From: JAJFJD01 sp965228695
Lineage (GTDB): Bacteria > Pseudomonadota > Alphaproteobacteria > UBA8366
Direction: 5' to 3'
Assembly: GCA_965228695.1 (NCBI GenBank)
Contig: CBDDIB010000001.1
Location: 310,001 to 374,000 of the forward strand
DNA length: 64,000 nucleotides
Part shown: positions 25,378-34,568 of the stretch, piece after piece
How the letters are laid out: every line of letters starts with the position of its first letter
Numbering within the stretch: position 1 is the stretch's first letter
Program-made: the position numbers and the translations under genes
Notes under the pieces: model-generated
What the model was told of the DNA's origin: nothing
Database searches by the model: none
What the model saw: only the letters and a program-made list of their open reading frames with translations

Positions 25378-27654
25378 TTGGATCGGAACGCCCGATTGGC
25401 GGTATGGTTCCCGGGACTGCCTGATTTCCGAAGAACGATCCCAACGCTTGGAGATGCCGCCATTCCGCCGCCACCTTCCGATCCGGCCGCGCTTCTCACA
25501 TCCGCCATCGACCGGGGCCAATCCACGCTCGGCGAGCCCGACAGCAAGGCGGTTCTTTCCGCCCTCGGTATTGCCGTGCCGCGCGGCCGCACCGCCGCCG
25601 GCCCCGACGCCGTCCCGGAGGCCTGTTCGGCGCTGACGTTTCCCGTCGCGCTCAAGGGCATCGCGCCGGCCTTGGTGCACAAGAGCGATGCGGGCGCCGT
25701 CCGGCTGAACCTCGCCTCACCCGACGACACAAGCGCCGCGGCTAGAGAGATTCAGGAGACTGTCGGTGCGCACGGAGTCGTGCTCGACGGTTTCCTGGTC
25801 GAAGAAATGGCCCCAGCGGGACATGAAGTGATTGTCGGCGGATTCGACGATCCGCAATTCGGCCCGGTCGTAATGGTCGGACTGGGCGGTGTGTTCGTCG
25901 AGATATTCGCGGACGTGGCATTCCGCCTTTGCCCTATCGATCGCGGCGACGCCATGGACATGCTCGATGAACTGACCGCCGCCCCGGTCCTCGCGGGTGC
26001 GCGGGGCGGCGTCGCCGCGTCGAAGGACGCGCTGCTCGACGTCTTGTTGCGCGTCGGCGGGACCAACGGGTTGATGATGCGCCACGGGATTCAGATCCAG
26101 GAAATCGACATCAATCCGCTGATCGTCTCCGGCGACGGCGCGGTCGCCGCGGATGCCCACATCGTCCTGAAGACCGGCGCCGAGCGCCATTCGCAAGCCG
26201 AACGACCCGCCGAAACCATCCGCGCGAATTTCGCGCCGTTGTTCGAACCGCAGTTGATGGCCGTCATCGGCGCGTCGACCAGCCGTCCGAACCGCGCCAA
26301 CATCGTCATCGATCAATTGCTGGCCTACGGCTTCGACCGCGAGAAGCTAATCGCCATACATCCGACGGCGGCGGACTTGGACGGATTGAAGGCCTATCCC
26401 AGTTTCGCCGACACACCGGCGCCGGTCGATTACGCCTATGTCGCGATCCCGGGCGCAGGCGTGCCCGGCCTGCTGCGCCAAGCGAAAGGCCGCCTGAAGT
26501 TCGCCCATGTCACGTCGAGCGGGTTCACGGAAAGCGGCAACGACGCCCTGCAGCAGGACCTGATCTCGGCGGCACGGGAGTCGGGCGTACGGGTGCTGGG
26601 TCCGAACTGCAACGGCGGGCACTCGCCGCGCGGCGGCCTCACCTTCTGCTACGACGCGCTGCCGGATAGGGGGTCGGTCGGCGTCATCTTGCAAAGCGGC
26701 GGGCTCGGCGTCGATACGATCCGGCGCGGCAACCATCGCGGGCTGCGCTTCAGCGGCGTGATGACCGTCGGCAATTGCGCCGATATCGGACCGGAGGATT
26801 TACTGGAATTCCACCTCGTCGATCCGGACACGCGAGTGATCGGGTTGTATCTCGAAGGCGCAAAGGACGGCCGGCGGCTGTTCGACCTGCTGCGCAACCG
26901 CACGCCGATCAAGCCGGTGGTCATTCTCAAAGGCGGCCGCAGCGATCTCGGGCAATCCGCCGCCGTTTCGCATACCGGCGCGCTCGCCGGGGACGACCGG
27001 GTCTGGGAAGCGCTATCGCGGCAAACCGGAACAATACTCGCCGAGACCTTCGACGAATTCATCGACAAGCTGCTGGCCCTGCAATGCCTAACCCCGCGCC
27101 CGGACCGGCCGACGACGGAAGCCGTGTTGTTTGGCAACGGCGGCGGGACCAGCGTGCTGGGCGTCGATACCTTCGCGCGCGCCGGAATTACCGTGGCGCC
27201 ATTCCGTCAATCAACGGTGGACATGCTGGACGCGTTGGCGCTCGATCCGGGCGCCACCTACACCAATCCGGTCGACGCGCCGCGCCCTGTGCTGATCTCC
27301 AATGAAGGGCGCGACGCCGAGACGGTCTTGCGCACTATCTTCGAAGAGGAATCGCCGCAGGCGGTCGTGATGCATATCAATATGTCGGTCATCGTTAGCC
27401 AGGCCGACGACGGCGACGATCTGATGGTGAATTTTCTGGACGCCGGCGAGCGTGTCCGGCGCGATCATCCGGAAAAGGCGCATTTCCTGCTGGTGCTTCG
27501 GTCCGACGGCAATCCGCGCTATGAAGAAGCGAAGGTGCGGTACCGCGCGCTCGCGCTCGACCGCGGTATCCCGACGTATGACGAACTACCGGCGGCATCC
27601 AACGGCGTTGCCGCCATCGGCCAGCACGAACGCTATATGGCGCGCCGCGGCTGA
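25378..27654 (+). CDS. Acyl-CoA synthetase (NDP-forming) with ATP-grasp and CoA-binding domains
   Basis: 758 residues. The N-terminal half (residues about 45-265) is an ATP-grasp domain; the C-terminal half starting near 285 is a CoA-binding/succinyl-CoA-ligase-like module. The phosphohistidine loop is AAVSHTGALAG with His532. This beta-then-alpha domain order in one chain is found in bacterial and archaeal ADP-forming acetyl/acyl-CoA ligases, and in relatives that pimeloylate or acylate. The first start is TTG at 25378, without a strong ribosome site; the true start may be a few codons later. It lies in one run with the FMN synthase-like and RidA genes. Confidence 0.88.
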   Translation: MDRNARLAVWFPGLPDFRRTIPTLGDAAIPPPPSDPAALLTSAIDRGQSTLGEPDSKAVLSALGIAVPRGRTAAGPDAVPEACSALTFPVALKGIAPALVHKSDAGAVRLNLASPDDTSAAAREIQETVGAHGVVLDGFLVEEMAPAGHEVIVGGFDDPQFGPVVMVGLGGVFVEIFADVAFRLCPIDRGDAMDMLDELTAAPVLAGARGGVAASKDALLDVLLRVGGTNGLMMRHGIQIQEIDINPLIVSGDGAVAADAHIVLKTGAERHSQAERPAETIRANFAPLFEPQLMAVIGASTSRPNRANIVIDQLLAYGFDREKLIAIHPTAADLDGLKAYPSFADTPAPVDYAYVAIPGAGVPGLLRQAKGRLKFAHVTSSGFTESGNDALQQDLISAARESGVRVLGPNCNGGHSPRGGLTFCYDALPDRGSVGVILQSGGLGVDTIRRGNHRGLRFSGVMTVGNCADIGPEDLLEFHLVDPDTRVIGLYLEGAKDGRRLFDLLRNRTPIKPVVILKGGRSDLGQSAAVSHTGALAGDDRVWEALSRQTGTILAETFDEFIDKLLALQCLTPRPDRPTTEAVLFGNGGGTSVLGVDTFARAGITVAPFRQSTVDMLDALALDPGATYTNPVDAPRPVLISNEGRDAETVLRTIFEEESPQAVVMHINMSVIVSQADDGDDLMVNFLDAGERVRRDHPEKAHFLLVLRSDGNPRYEEAKVRYRALALDRGIPTYDELPAASNGVAAIGQHERYMARRG

Positions 27655-27687
27655 CCGCCCGCGGCAGGATTCAGCACTGGAGACTCC

Positions 27688-28149
27688 ATGGACCCCGAAA
27701 CCCGACTGCGCGACGCCGGCCTGACGCTGCCCGAACCCGGCAGGCCCGCCTTCGATTACGAACCCTACAAACTGCACAACGGCATCGTGTATCTGGCCGG
27801 ACAGCTCGCCAAGGAAGACGGCGAGATTGCCGCATTCGGCAAGGTGAACCGAGACGTCGACGAGGCGGAAGCGGCGCGGCAGATGCAGATTTGCGCGCTG
27901 CAGGCGCTGAACTGGATAAAACATGCGGCGGACGGCGACCTCAGCCGCGTCACCGGCATCCTGCAGCTTCGCTGTTACGTCTCTTGCACCGAGGAATTCG
28001 ACGGCATTTCGCGCATTGCCGATCACGCCTCCGGTGTCTTTACGACCGCCTTCGGTGACGCCGGAAAACATCCCCGAAGCGTGCTCGGCATGATGCGGCT
28101 GCCTCGAAACGCGCCGGTCATGATCGACCTGCGAGCGGCGCTCCGATAG
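27688..28149 (+). CDS. RidA/YjgF-family protein
   Basis: 153 residues in the trimeric RidA/Rid family, which hydrolyses reactive enamines and imines made by PLP enzymes. GIVYLAGQLAKEDGEI, the AARQMQICALQALNWIKHA helix and GKHPRSVLGMMRLPRNAPVMIDLRAAL at the end match the family. In the family the substrate arginine usually sits in a G-x-x-R-x-x-x block; here GKHPRSV carries the Arg. The ATG at 27688 follows the ADP-forming ligase by 33 bases. Its neighbours suggest clean-up of an amino-acid-derived intermediate. Confidence 0.88.
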   Translation: MDPETRLRDAGLTLPEPGRPAFDYEPYKLHNGIVYLAGQLAKEDGEIAAFGKVNRDVDEAEAARQMQICALQALNWIKHAADGDLSRVTGILQLRCYVSCTEEFDGISRIADHASGVFTTAFGDAGKHPRSVLGMMRLPRNAPVMIDLRAALR

Positions 28150-28173
28150 AACGAACACCAGGGATAGCCTCGC

Positions 28174-28824
28174 ATGACCCAGATCCGCATCGGCTTCATC
28201 GGCGACAGCATCATCCACGGCACCGGGGACGAAACCCTGCTCGGCTGGCCGACGCGCGTCGGGCAGGCGGAAGTGGCGCGCGGTCATGACGTCACGGTCT
28301 ACAATCTCGGTATCCGCGCCGACACATCGGCGCTGATCGCGCCCCGCTGGGAAGCGGAATGCCGCACCCGGCTCAAACCCGGATATAATTGCGCCACGGT
28401 CTTTGCCGTCGGCATCAACGATAGCGCGCATGAGAAAAGCGAAGCAATGGAAGGACAGCGCGTACCGCTCGATCAATCGCTGGATCTGATCGGCGGTATG
28501 CTGACCAAGGCAAAGGCGTTCGGCCCCGTCCTCGCGATCGGCCCAACGCCGGTGGTCGAAGAATTGATGCCGTTGGATCGCCTTCCCGGCGTGATCTACG
28601 ATTTCCGGAACAACGATATCGCCGCCTACAATGCGGCCTATGCCGCGATGGCGGCCAGCCTCGATATTCCCTATTTCAACATGTTTGCGCCGCTAAGCGC
28701 GGACCCGGCCTGGGATGATGCGCTGCGCGCGTCGGACGGCCTGCATCCGACAGCCGCGGGGTATGATCTGATGGCCGCCCTTATCGGTGAATGGTCCGGC
28801 TGGCGCAACCTGTTCGACGAATAA
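28174..28824 (+). CDS. SGNH/GDSL hydrolase
   Basis: 216 residues. Block I is IGFIGDSIIHGTGDE with the nucleophile serine of GDS; the Gly and Asn of blocks II and III are in YNLGIRADTS and FAVGINDSAHEK; block V with the Asp/His pair is ASDGLHPTAAGYDLM. This is a cytoplasmic esterase-type enzyme acting on carboxylic or O-acyl esters. It starts 24 bases after the RidA stop and its own stop is 6 bases from the convergent DUF4387 gene. Confidence 0.87.
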   Translation: MTQIRIGFIGDSIIHGTGDETLLGWPTRVGQAEVARGHDVTVYNLGIRADTSALIAPRWEAECRTRLKPGYNCATVFAVGINDSAHEKSEAMEGQRVPLDQSLDLIGGMLTKAKAFGPVLAIGPTPVVEELMPLDRLPGVIYDFRNNDIAAYNAAYAAMAASLDIPYFNMFAPLSADPAWDDALRASDGLHPTAAGYDLMAALIGEWSGWRNLFDE

Positions 28825-28830
28825 CGCGGG

Positions 28831-29145
28831 CTAGGTTCCCGGCACCTCGATATCGACGAAGGGCGCGTATTGCTGCCCGGCGTGGCTGTCGCTGTCCATC
28901 AGGTCGCCTTGGAAATAGGGCCGTGGAATCGACGCCTTGAAGGCATAACAGTTATCGACCTCGAAGAACTGTACCTGGTTCTCCGAAATCTTGTAGGTGT
29001 CCGCGACCAGCTTGCGGCTCAACACGCCGGAGCGTTTGACCTTTTCATAGGTCTCCGCATCGCCGAACATCACGTCGATCGTCATGACGAAGGGACCGGC
29101 GTTCTTCGACCGGATCAGTTTCGCCAATTCGCCTAATGTCGCCAT
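28831..29145 (-). CDS. DUF4387 protein
   Basis: 104 residues belonging to DUF4387: LAKLIRSKNAGPFVMTIDVMFGD, YKISENQVQFFEVDNCYAFKASIPRP and FQGDLMDSDSHAGQQY are its constant blocks. Such proteins nearly always sit next to, or are fused to, an AtuA/DUF1446 partner, as they do here, 24 bases downstream of that gene. The activity of the pair is unproven in most organisms. Confidence 0.88.
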   Translation of the reverse strand: MATLGELAKLIRSKNAGPFVMTIDVMFGDAETYEKVKRSGVLSRKLVADTYKISENQVQFFEVDNCYAFKASIPRPYFQGDLMDSDSHAGQQYAPFVDIEVPGT

Positions 29146-29169
29146 GCCGTCACTCTCCCGCGCTGGCCA

Positions 29170-30555
29170 TCAGCCCACATTCACGTATTCGATGGGGAAC
29201 ATTTCATACGGGTCGTCCGGCTCGACCACATGGTTGACGTTGAACCGGTAAACCGCACCGCGTTCGAGATGCGCGGGACTGTACGTGCAGGCGAGGCCGG
29301 TGATCAGACCGCTCCACTCCGGAATCGGCTCGTGCAGAGCCTTGTGGCGCGCGACGGTCGCGACCGAGGTCGCCATATCCTGGGTCGGCGCGGTCGCCTC
29401 CATGATCATGCAGACCTCGTGGGTGCGCAGTTCCGTCTCCGGCTCCAGCGGTCCCATCACCCCGTCCTTACCGTAGACGCGAATGTTGAAGATGTAGTCG
29501 TCGCGGCTGATCGAATCGCCGTAGATGTCGTGCACGCGCTTGTGCACGCTCGCGTAGATCTTCTCGATCCAGCTGTCGAGCTGCCGCAGGATGTACGGAT
29601 CGCGAACGCCGCCGATGACGATCGTCTGATAGCCGACCAATTCGGCGCCTTCCAGCTTCACCGTGTAGCGGTCGGCGGGCTCGAAGGCGCTGTTCGAGAC
29701 GCGCACCCGCTTGCCGTCGAGCGCTTCGTAAGTCGAACCGCTGAGATCCATCGTCCCGTTCGATTCGACCAGCCGGAACGGATCGGCGTTTTCATACAGA
29801 CTATGCGAGGCCACGCTCTGCGGCGTGCAGCGGAGCGTATCATCCAACGCCTCGATATCGAAATGATCGCCGCGGCAGGTTGCGAACAGGCTGTCCGACG
29901 CCTTTCTCTGCTCGACCGCCGCCGTGCCGCATTCGAGGATTTTGGCGGCGTGCCACGCGATTCCTGCCGGGATGCCGTTGCGGATCGGAATGCCGGCGTA
30001 GATCGCGCAATCGCTCGACCGGCCGGTCAACACGACCTCGGCGCCGTTATCCAATGCCTTCATGAACGGCTCTTCGCCCATCATGCCGACGATGCGCTCG
30101 GACTTGTCGATCGTTTCCTCGTCGAAATGCGGCGCCGGGTCGAGCGGCTTGATCCGGCCCTCGCGGAGCCGTTTCTTGAGGTATTCCTTGTCTTGCTCCG
30201 CATGGATCACGGCGAGCGGGAATTTCAGCCCCTCTTCCTCGGCGATCTCGAGCAGAATTTCCCGGGCGGCCTGCACATGCGGCGCGCCGCCGGACGTGCC
30301 CGCCGTGCCCAGCAGCAGAGGGATCTTCGCCTTTCGCGCGGCCAGCAACATCAGCCGCATGTCGCGCTTGATCGACGTGCGCGCAAAGCTGGTCTGGCCG
30401 GAGCCGAGCGGAAAGGGGCCGGGGTCGGTCGAGCCGCCGTCGCATCCGATGAAATGGGGCTTCTTGCCCATCCCTTCTTCCAGCGATTCGGCGCGAAAAC
30501 CGGCACCGCACACGCCGGACCCTGCTAACACGCGGACCTCTTCGGTGCTGGCCAT
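29170..30555 (-). CDS. AtuA-like protein (DUF1446)
   Basis: 461 residues of the family of AtuA, known in pseudomonads as a protein needed for acyclic terpene use. Markers are HFIGCDGGSTDPGPFPLGSG, LLLGTAGTSGGAPHVQAA, VVLTGRSSDCAIYAGIP and VLARHKALHEPI-like ends. The ATG at 30555 has AAAGGA upstream; the open frame extends to 30678 with no good start. First of a two-gene operon with DUF4387 and divergent from an SDR gene. In this organism terpene degradation is only one possibility because the other atu genes are not nearby. Confidence 0.88.
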   Translation of the reverse strand: MASTEEVRVLAGSGVCGAGFRAESLEEGMGKKPHFIGCDGGSTDPGPFPLGSGQTSFARTSIKRDMRLMLLAARKAKIPLLLGTAGTSGGAPHVQAAREILLEIAEEEGLKFPLAVIHAEQDKEYLKKRLREGRIKPLDPAPHFDEETIDKSERIVGMMGEEPFMKALDNGAEVVLTGRSSDCAIYAGIPIRNGIPAGIAWHAAKILECGTAAVEQRKASDSLFATCRGDHFDIEALDDTLRCTPQSVASHSLYENADPFRLVESNGTMDLSGSTYEALDGKRVRVSNSAFEPADRYTVKLEGAELVGYQTIVIGGVRDPYILRQLDSWIEKIYASVHKRVHDIYGDSISRDDYIFNIRVYGKDGVMGPLEPETELRTHEVCMIMEATAPTQDMATSVATVARHKALHEPIPEWSGLITGLACTYSPAHLERGAVYRFNVNHVVEPDDPYEMFPIEYVNVG

Positions 30556-30704
30556 GACGCATTCCTTTCCCGGTCGATATGAATGGATCTCTCCCGCCGA
30601 ATAATAGCGGCGGCGGCAAAATCCCGCGAATCGCCCTGCGGCCGCGCCCGGAAAGATGTACTGTCTGCGCAAGCACAAATCGACATCCGAAGACCGAGGA
30701 CAGC

Positions 30705-31457
30705 ATGACCGACAAGACAGCGATCGTAACAGGCGCGGCGCGCGGCATCGGCTTGGCTACGACCCAGCTTTTCCTGGAGCAAGGGCGGCGCGTCGCCATG
30801 ATCGACCGTGATGCCGACGCCTTGCTCGCGGCAGCCCGCGATCTGGACAACGTCTTGCCGATGGTTTGCGACGTCTCGCAGCCGGAGCAGGTCGACCGAA
30901 TGTTCGACGAGGTACTGAAGGACTTCAACGGCCTCGACGCACTGGTGAACAATGCGGGCGTCGCCGATTTCGGCCCCATCGACAAAACGAGTTTCGAACA
31001 ATGGCGCACGGTGATGGCGACCAATCTGGACGGGGTCTTTCTCTGCTCCCAGGGCGCGGCACCGGCCTTGATCGAAAGTAAGGGCGCGATCGTGAACATC
31101 GCCTCGATTTCGGGTTTGCGCGCCAGTACGCTGCGGGTCGCCTACGGCACCAGCAAGGCGGGCGTCATCCACCTGACACAGCAACAGGCCGCCGAATGGG
31201 GCGAGTTCGGCGTGCGGGCAAATTGCGTGGCACCCGGCCCGGTCGACACCAAGCTGGCGCTCGCGGTCCACACGCCGGAAATCCGCGCCGCCTACCACGA
31301 TGCGATTCCGCTCAACCGCTACGGCGTCGAACGCGAAATCGCCGAGGTCATCGTCTTTCTATGCTCGGACAAAGCCAGCTACGTCACCGGCCAAGTCGTG
31401 GCGGTCGACGGCGGTTTTGAATCGACCGGTGTTGGGCTTCCCGCCCTACGAAAGTGA
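30705..31457 (+). CDS. SDR family oxidoreductase, first copy
   Basis: 250 residues, a classical short-chain dehydrogenase/reductase. The NAD(P)-binding motif TGAARGIG is at about residues 9-16 and the catalytic Ser-Tyr-Lys are in ISGLRAS, VAYGTSKAG. Asp in MIDRD favours NAD over NADP. NNAGVAD and VDGGFESTG are the usual structural blocks. The ATG at 30705 has AGGA 6 bases before it. It faces the AtuA gene across 149 bases. Confidence 0.9.
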   Translation: MTDKTAIVTGAARGIGLATTQLFLEQGRRVAMIDRDADALLAAARDLDNVLPMVCDVSQPEQVDRMFDEVLKDFNGLDALVNNAGVADFGPIDKTSFEQWRTVMATNLDGVFLCSQGAAPALIESKGAIVNIASISGLRASTLRVAYGTSKAGVIHLTQQQAAEWGEFGVRANCVAPGPVDTKLALAVHTPEIRAAYHDAIPLNRYGVEREIAEVIVFLCSDKASYVTGQVVAVDGGFESTGVGLPALRK

Positions 31458-31516
31458 CGCCGGCGTGGGTTTGAGATTTGGTGGTGTCGCCGTAAAATGA
31501 ACGATAAAATTCGAAC

Positions 31517-31597
31517 TTACGATTATCGTAATTTCTTCGTTTATCGGATATTGACCAATGGACATTACGGTAACGGCCGAGCGGTAAATTCCGTTAC
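31517..31597. promoter_or_regulatory. Operator-like dyads upstream of the GntR gene
   Basis: Two dyads stand out in this AT-richer stretch. TTACGAT-T-ATCGTAA (31517-31531) is a 15-base palindrome about one central T. GTAACGG at 31570-31576 is repeated inverted as CCGTTAC at 31591-31597. Both share the T-A-C-G half-site and probably bind a dimeric regulator; the GntR protein downstream is the obvious candidate. A 12-base perfect palindrome lies further down at 31641-31652. Confidence 0.5.
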
Positions 31598-31640
31598 GAC
31601 ATCGCTCCAACAGCAGCACGATGATTTATGGACCATTTAT

Positions 31641-31652
31641 TGACAATTGTCA
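31641..31652. promoter_or_regulatory. Perfect 12-base palindrome before the GntR gene
   Basis: TGACAATTGTCA is identical to its own reverse complement, with no spacer. It lies 75 bases before the likely GntR start and within reach of any promoter of that gene. It is a plausible operator, perhaps for autoregulation, but it could be chance in an AT-rich region. Confidence 0.45.
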
Positions 31653-31727
31653 TATCTCAGCCCGATCCAAACGCAGTTTGAGAGACCGGGATGGATTGAA
31701 GGATACGAATTTGCCATCGGAGACCGG

Positions 31728-32465
31728 ATGAGCGTTCTAGTACCTGTCACGGAAACACTGACCGATCACGAGCCCGACACGATCGCATTCCGGCTCTATA
31801 CGGACATGCGGCAGCGTATCCGCGACGGTGAGCTCGACCCCGGCATGCAGTTGCGCGTCGACTGGCTGAAATCCACGTATCGCTCCAGCACCAGCCCCTG
31901 CCGTGAAGCGCTGGCGCGGCTTGCGGCGGAAGGGTTCGTAATCGCCGAAGGGAAGAAGGGGTTTCGCGTCCGCGGCCTGTCGCGGCAGGATTTTCTCAAT
32001 ATTTACGAACTGCGAAACGACCTGGAGTGTAAGGCTCTTGCCCAATCCATCGCTAACCGGAGCGAAGACCTCGAGGAGCGACTATTGATTGCCCTGCACC
32101 GGCTCAAGAAAGCGTCGGTGGTACGGCTCAGCGATATGGAAAGCGTCAATCGGCGCGAAGACCGGCACCGTATGTTTCACTTGGAACTGCTGAGCGATTG
32201 CGGCTCCCCCTGGCTCCTGAAGTTCTATGATCAGCTGGCCAGCCACGCCGAACGCTACCGCCGCATCTTTCTAAGAGACATGGTCTACGACGAAGACTAC
32301 TCGACGAATATCGATAAGGAACACCAGCAGCTCATGGACCTGGTGATCGCGGGCGATGTCGATACGGCGACTGATTTGATCAAGACCCATCGCGCGCGAA
32401 CGCTCGATCAGGTGCTCACCGGAATCGATGCTGCGCTCCGAGTCGAAAAGGTCAGCGCAGGCTGA
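31728..32465 (+). CDS. GntR family transcriptional regulator (FCD domain)
   Basis: 245 residues from the ATG at 31728, which has GGAGA upstream; the frame extends to 31647 (TTG), making a longer protein with no family support. The winged-helix part runs from about residue 15 to 85 (DTIAFRLYTDMRQRIRDGEL, then SPCREALARLAAEGFVI). The C-terminal domain is of the FCD type (LRNDLECKALAQ, HRMFHLELLSDCG, DKEHQQLMDLVIAGD) and binds a small carboxylate in typical members. It probably regulates the facing or nearby CoA-transferase and SDR genes. Upstream dyads are listed separately. Confidence 0.88.
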   Translation: MSVLVPVTETLTDHEPDTIAFRLYTDMRQRIRDGELDPGMQLRVDWLKSTYRSSTSPCREALARLAAEGFVIAEGKKGFRVRGLSRQDFLNIYELRNDLECKALAQSIANRSEDLEERLLIALHRLKKASVVRLSDMESVNRREDRHRMFHLELLSDCGSPWLLKFYDQLASHAERYRRIFLRDMVYDEDYSTNIDKEHQQLMDLVIAGDVDTATDLIKTHRARTLDQVLTGIDAALRVEKVSAG

Positions 32466-32495
32466 CTCGGCCCGGAATCCGCCCGGCGACGTCTC

Positions 32496-33671
32496 CTAGA
32501 GCCCGACATCCCCGGCTTCGGCCAATGCATCGATCTCGTCGGCGCCGTACCCCATATCCGACAGAACCTCGCGCGTGTGCTGGCCGATCCGCGGCGCGAC
32601 GGTTTCCATGTCCGCCGGATCGAGGCGCGGCAGGCCGGGGATGTTGGGCACCGGCCACGGCGTCTCCGAGCCAGGCTGTTCCAGCCAGGAGATCAGTCCG
32701 GTTTCCTCGACATGCGGGTGGTGGATGAACTGCTCGTAATCCTGAACCACTTCGTTCTGCAGACCCGCTTCGGTCAGCGCGTCGCGCCAATGCGCCGACG
32801 ACTCGCTCATGAGCCGGTCGCTCACCGCGGTGTTCACATGCTCCCGATGCTCCAACCGGCCGGTGGCCGTCGCAAAGCGCGGATCGGCACCCAGTTCTTC
32901 AAGACCCAGAGCCGCACAGAGTTTCTGAAACTCGTGGTCACGGATGATGACGAGCTGGATCCAGCCGTCGCGCGTCACATAGGTTCCGTTCGGCACCATG
33001 CCCGGCTTGTAAGGGCCGTCGCGATACCCGCTCATCAGCCGGATCGTCTGCAGGTTGGCAGCGGCTTCCATGAGACTGATCTCGATCTTCCGCCCGCGCC
33101 CGCTGTCGCGCCGCGCATATAAGGCGGCGGCGAGCGCCTGCTGCGTATAGAGCGCGGTCGACATGTCGTTGATGATCGTCGGCGTGCGGTGCGGGATGCC
33201 GTCCTGTCCTTTGTTCTCCGCCATGAACCCGGTGAAGGCCTGCAGCACCGGGTCCATCGCCGGCTTCTCCCGAAGCGGTCCCTCCTGTCCGAAGCCCGAG
33301 ATCGACACGTATAGCAGCCCCGGATTGATCTTCGACAGGCGGTCATAGGTGAAACCCAACCGATCGATGACGCCGGGCCGGAACCCTTCCAGGAAGACGT
33401 CCGCCTCCGGGATCATACGCTCGACGATATCCTTGCCCGCATCGCTCTTGAGGTTCACCGCGATGCTGCGCTTGCCGATATTGGCACCAACCGAAAAAGC
33501 GGTGTTGTCGCCATAGATTGGCGCCAGCAACCGCGCCCAATCACCGTCCAGCGGCTCCACCTTGATCACGTCGGCGCCGTGCCGGCCCAGCAGCATGGCG
33601 CAGTACGGACCGGCGACACCCTGACTGAGGTCCACGACGCGAAGGCCTTCGTACGGTTTCTCGAAACTCAT
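32496..33671 (-). CDS. CaiB/BaiF family CoA-transferase, second copy
   Basis: 391 residues. N-terminal LRVVDLSQGVAGPYCAMLLG, the ADVIKVEPLDGDWAR block and VSISGFGQEGPLREKPAMD are class III CoA-transferase signatures. Translation begins at ATG 33671. The SDR gene at 33699 lies 27 bases upstream on the same strand, so the order is SDR then CoA-transferase in one transcript. Substrate unknown; the GntR gene downstream and convergent may control it. Confidence 0.92.
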   Translation of the reverse strand: MSFEKPYEGLRVVDLSQGVAGPYCAMLLGRHGADVIKVEPLDGDWARLLAPIYGDNTAFSVGANIGKRSIAVNLKSDAGKDIVERMIPEADVFLEGFRPGVIDRLGFTYDRLSKINPGLLYVSISGFGQEGPLREKPAMDPVLQAFTGFMAENKGQDGIPHRTPTIINDMSTALYTQQALAAALYARRDSGRGRKIEISLMEAAANLQTIRLMSGYRDGPYKPGMVPNGTYVTRDGWIQLVIIRDHEFQKLCAALGLEELGADPRFATATGRLEHREHVNTAVSDRLMSESSAHWRDALTEAGLQNEVVQDYEQFIHHPHVEETGLISWLEQPGSETPWPVPNIPGLPRLDPADMETVAPRIGQHTREVLSDMGYGADEIDALAEAGDVGL

Positions 33672-33698
33672 ATCCTGCGCTTCTCCATTCGGCGGTGG

Positions 33699-34430
33699 CT
33701 ACCACGGTTCGGCATAAGAGCGCACATCGGCCTCGAAGGTCCAGGCCGAGCGGGGCTGACGGTGCAGATGCCAGTAGATCTCGGCGATGTCATCCGGTTG
33801 CACGATGCCATCCGGCGGACGCGACTCGAACGATTCCGGAAACAAGGCGCGCGTGTTCTCGTTCTCGATAGGTCCGTCGATCACCACATGCCCCACATGT
33901 ATGCCCTTCGGTCCAAGTTCGCGGGCCATGCTCTGGGCCAGGGCGCGCAAGGCATGCTTGCCGCCGGCGAAAGCGGCGTAGCCGGCCGATCCCCGCACAC
34001 TCGCGGTCGCCCCGGTGAACAGGATCGTGCCCTGCCCCCGTTCGACCATGGGCCGGGAAGCCTCGCGGCCCACGAGGAACCCCGCGAAGGCGCACATCTC
34101 CCAGACTTTACGGTAGACCCGGCTCGTCGTTTCGGCGATCGGGAAACGGACATTGCCGCCGACATTGAAGACCGTGACCGTCAACATCCCGACATCGTCT
34201 TCGATCTTGGCGATCAGGCCGGTAACCTGCGTCTCCTCCCGCGCGTCGGAATGAAGCGCGGTCACGGCGCCGCCCGCGGCTTCGACGGACCGGACAAGCG
34301 GCGCGAGATCGCCCCGCCGCCGGGTCGCCACGATATGGAACCCTTCGCGGGCGAATCGGCGGGCAATCGCCGCCCCGAGATGATCCCCGGCGCCGATGAC
34401 GAGACAGACTGGCTTCGACATCTCGGTCAC
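33699..34430 (-). CDS. SDR family oxidoreductase, second copy
   Basis: 243 residues. The cofactor-binding glycine motif reads VIGAGDHLGAAIAR (GAGxxLG), a variation on TGxxxGxG. The catalytic region has SVRGSAGYAAFAGGKHALRALAQ, where Tyr-x-x-x-Gly-Lys departs from the canonical Tyr-x-x-x-Lys by one residue, so activity may be altered. NVGGNVRF replaces NNAG. The start GTG/ATG at 34430 is taken from the frame; no strong ribosome site. First of an operon with the second CoA-transferase. Confidence 0.85.
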   Translation of the reverse strand: MTEMSKPVCLVIGAGDHLGAAIARRFAREGFHIVATRRRGDLAPLVRSVEAAGGAVTALHSDAREETQVTGLIAKIEDDVGMLTVTVFNVGGNVRFPIAETTSRVYRKVWEMCAFAGFLVGREASRPMVERGQGTILFTGATASVRGSAGYAAFAGGKHALRALAQSMARELGPKGIHVGHVVIDGPIENENTRALFPESFESRPPDGIVQPDDIAEIYWHLHRQPRSAWTFEADVRSYAEPW

Positions 34431-34568
34431 GCTGACACTCGCTCCATTTCAAACTTCACGGTACCTTTCGACCACACAACCAACATATTCGACGCGCCGC
34501 AACCGGGACGCTACAGTCGGTCCCGCTGGCCGCATCGTGCGGCCGATACGACGTAAAGGACTATCCCC

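Noticed and set aside
31640..31668. TTGACA at 31640 as the -35 box of the GntR gene
   Set aside because: No matching -10 box at 16-18 bases; the hexamer is part of the palindrome.
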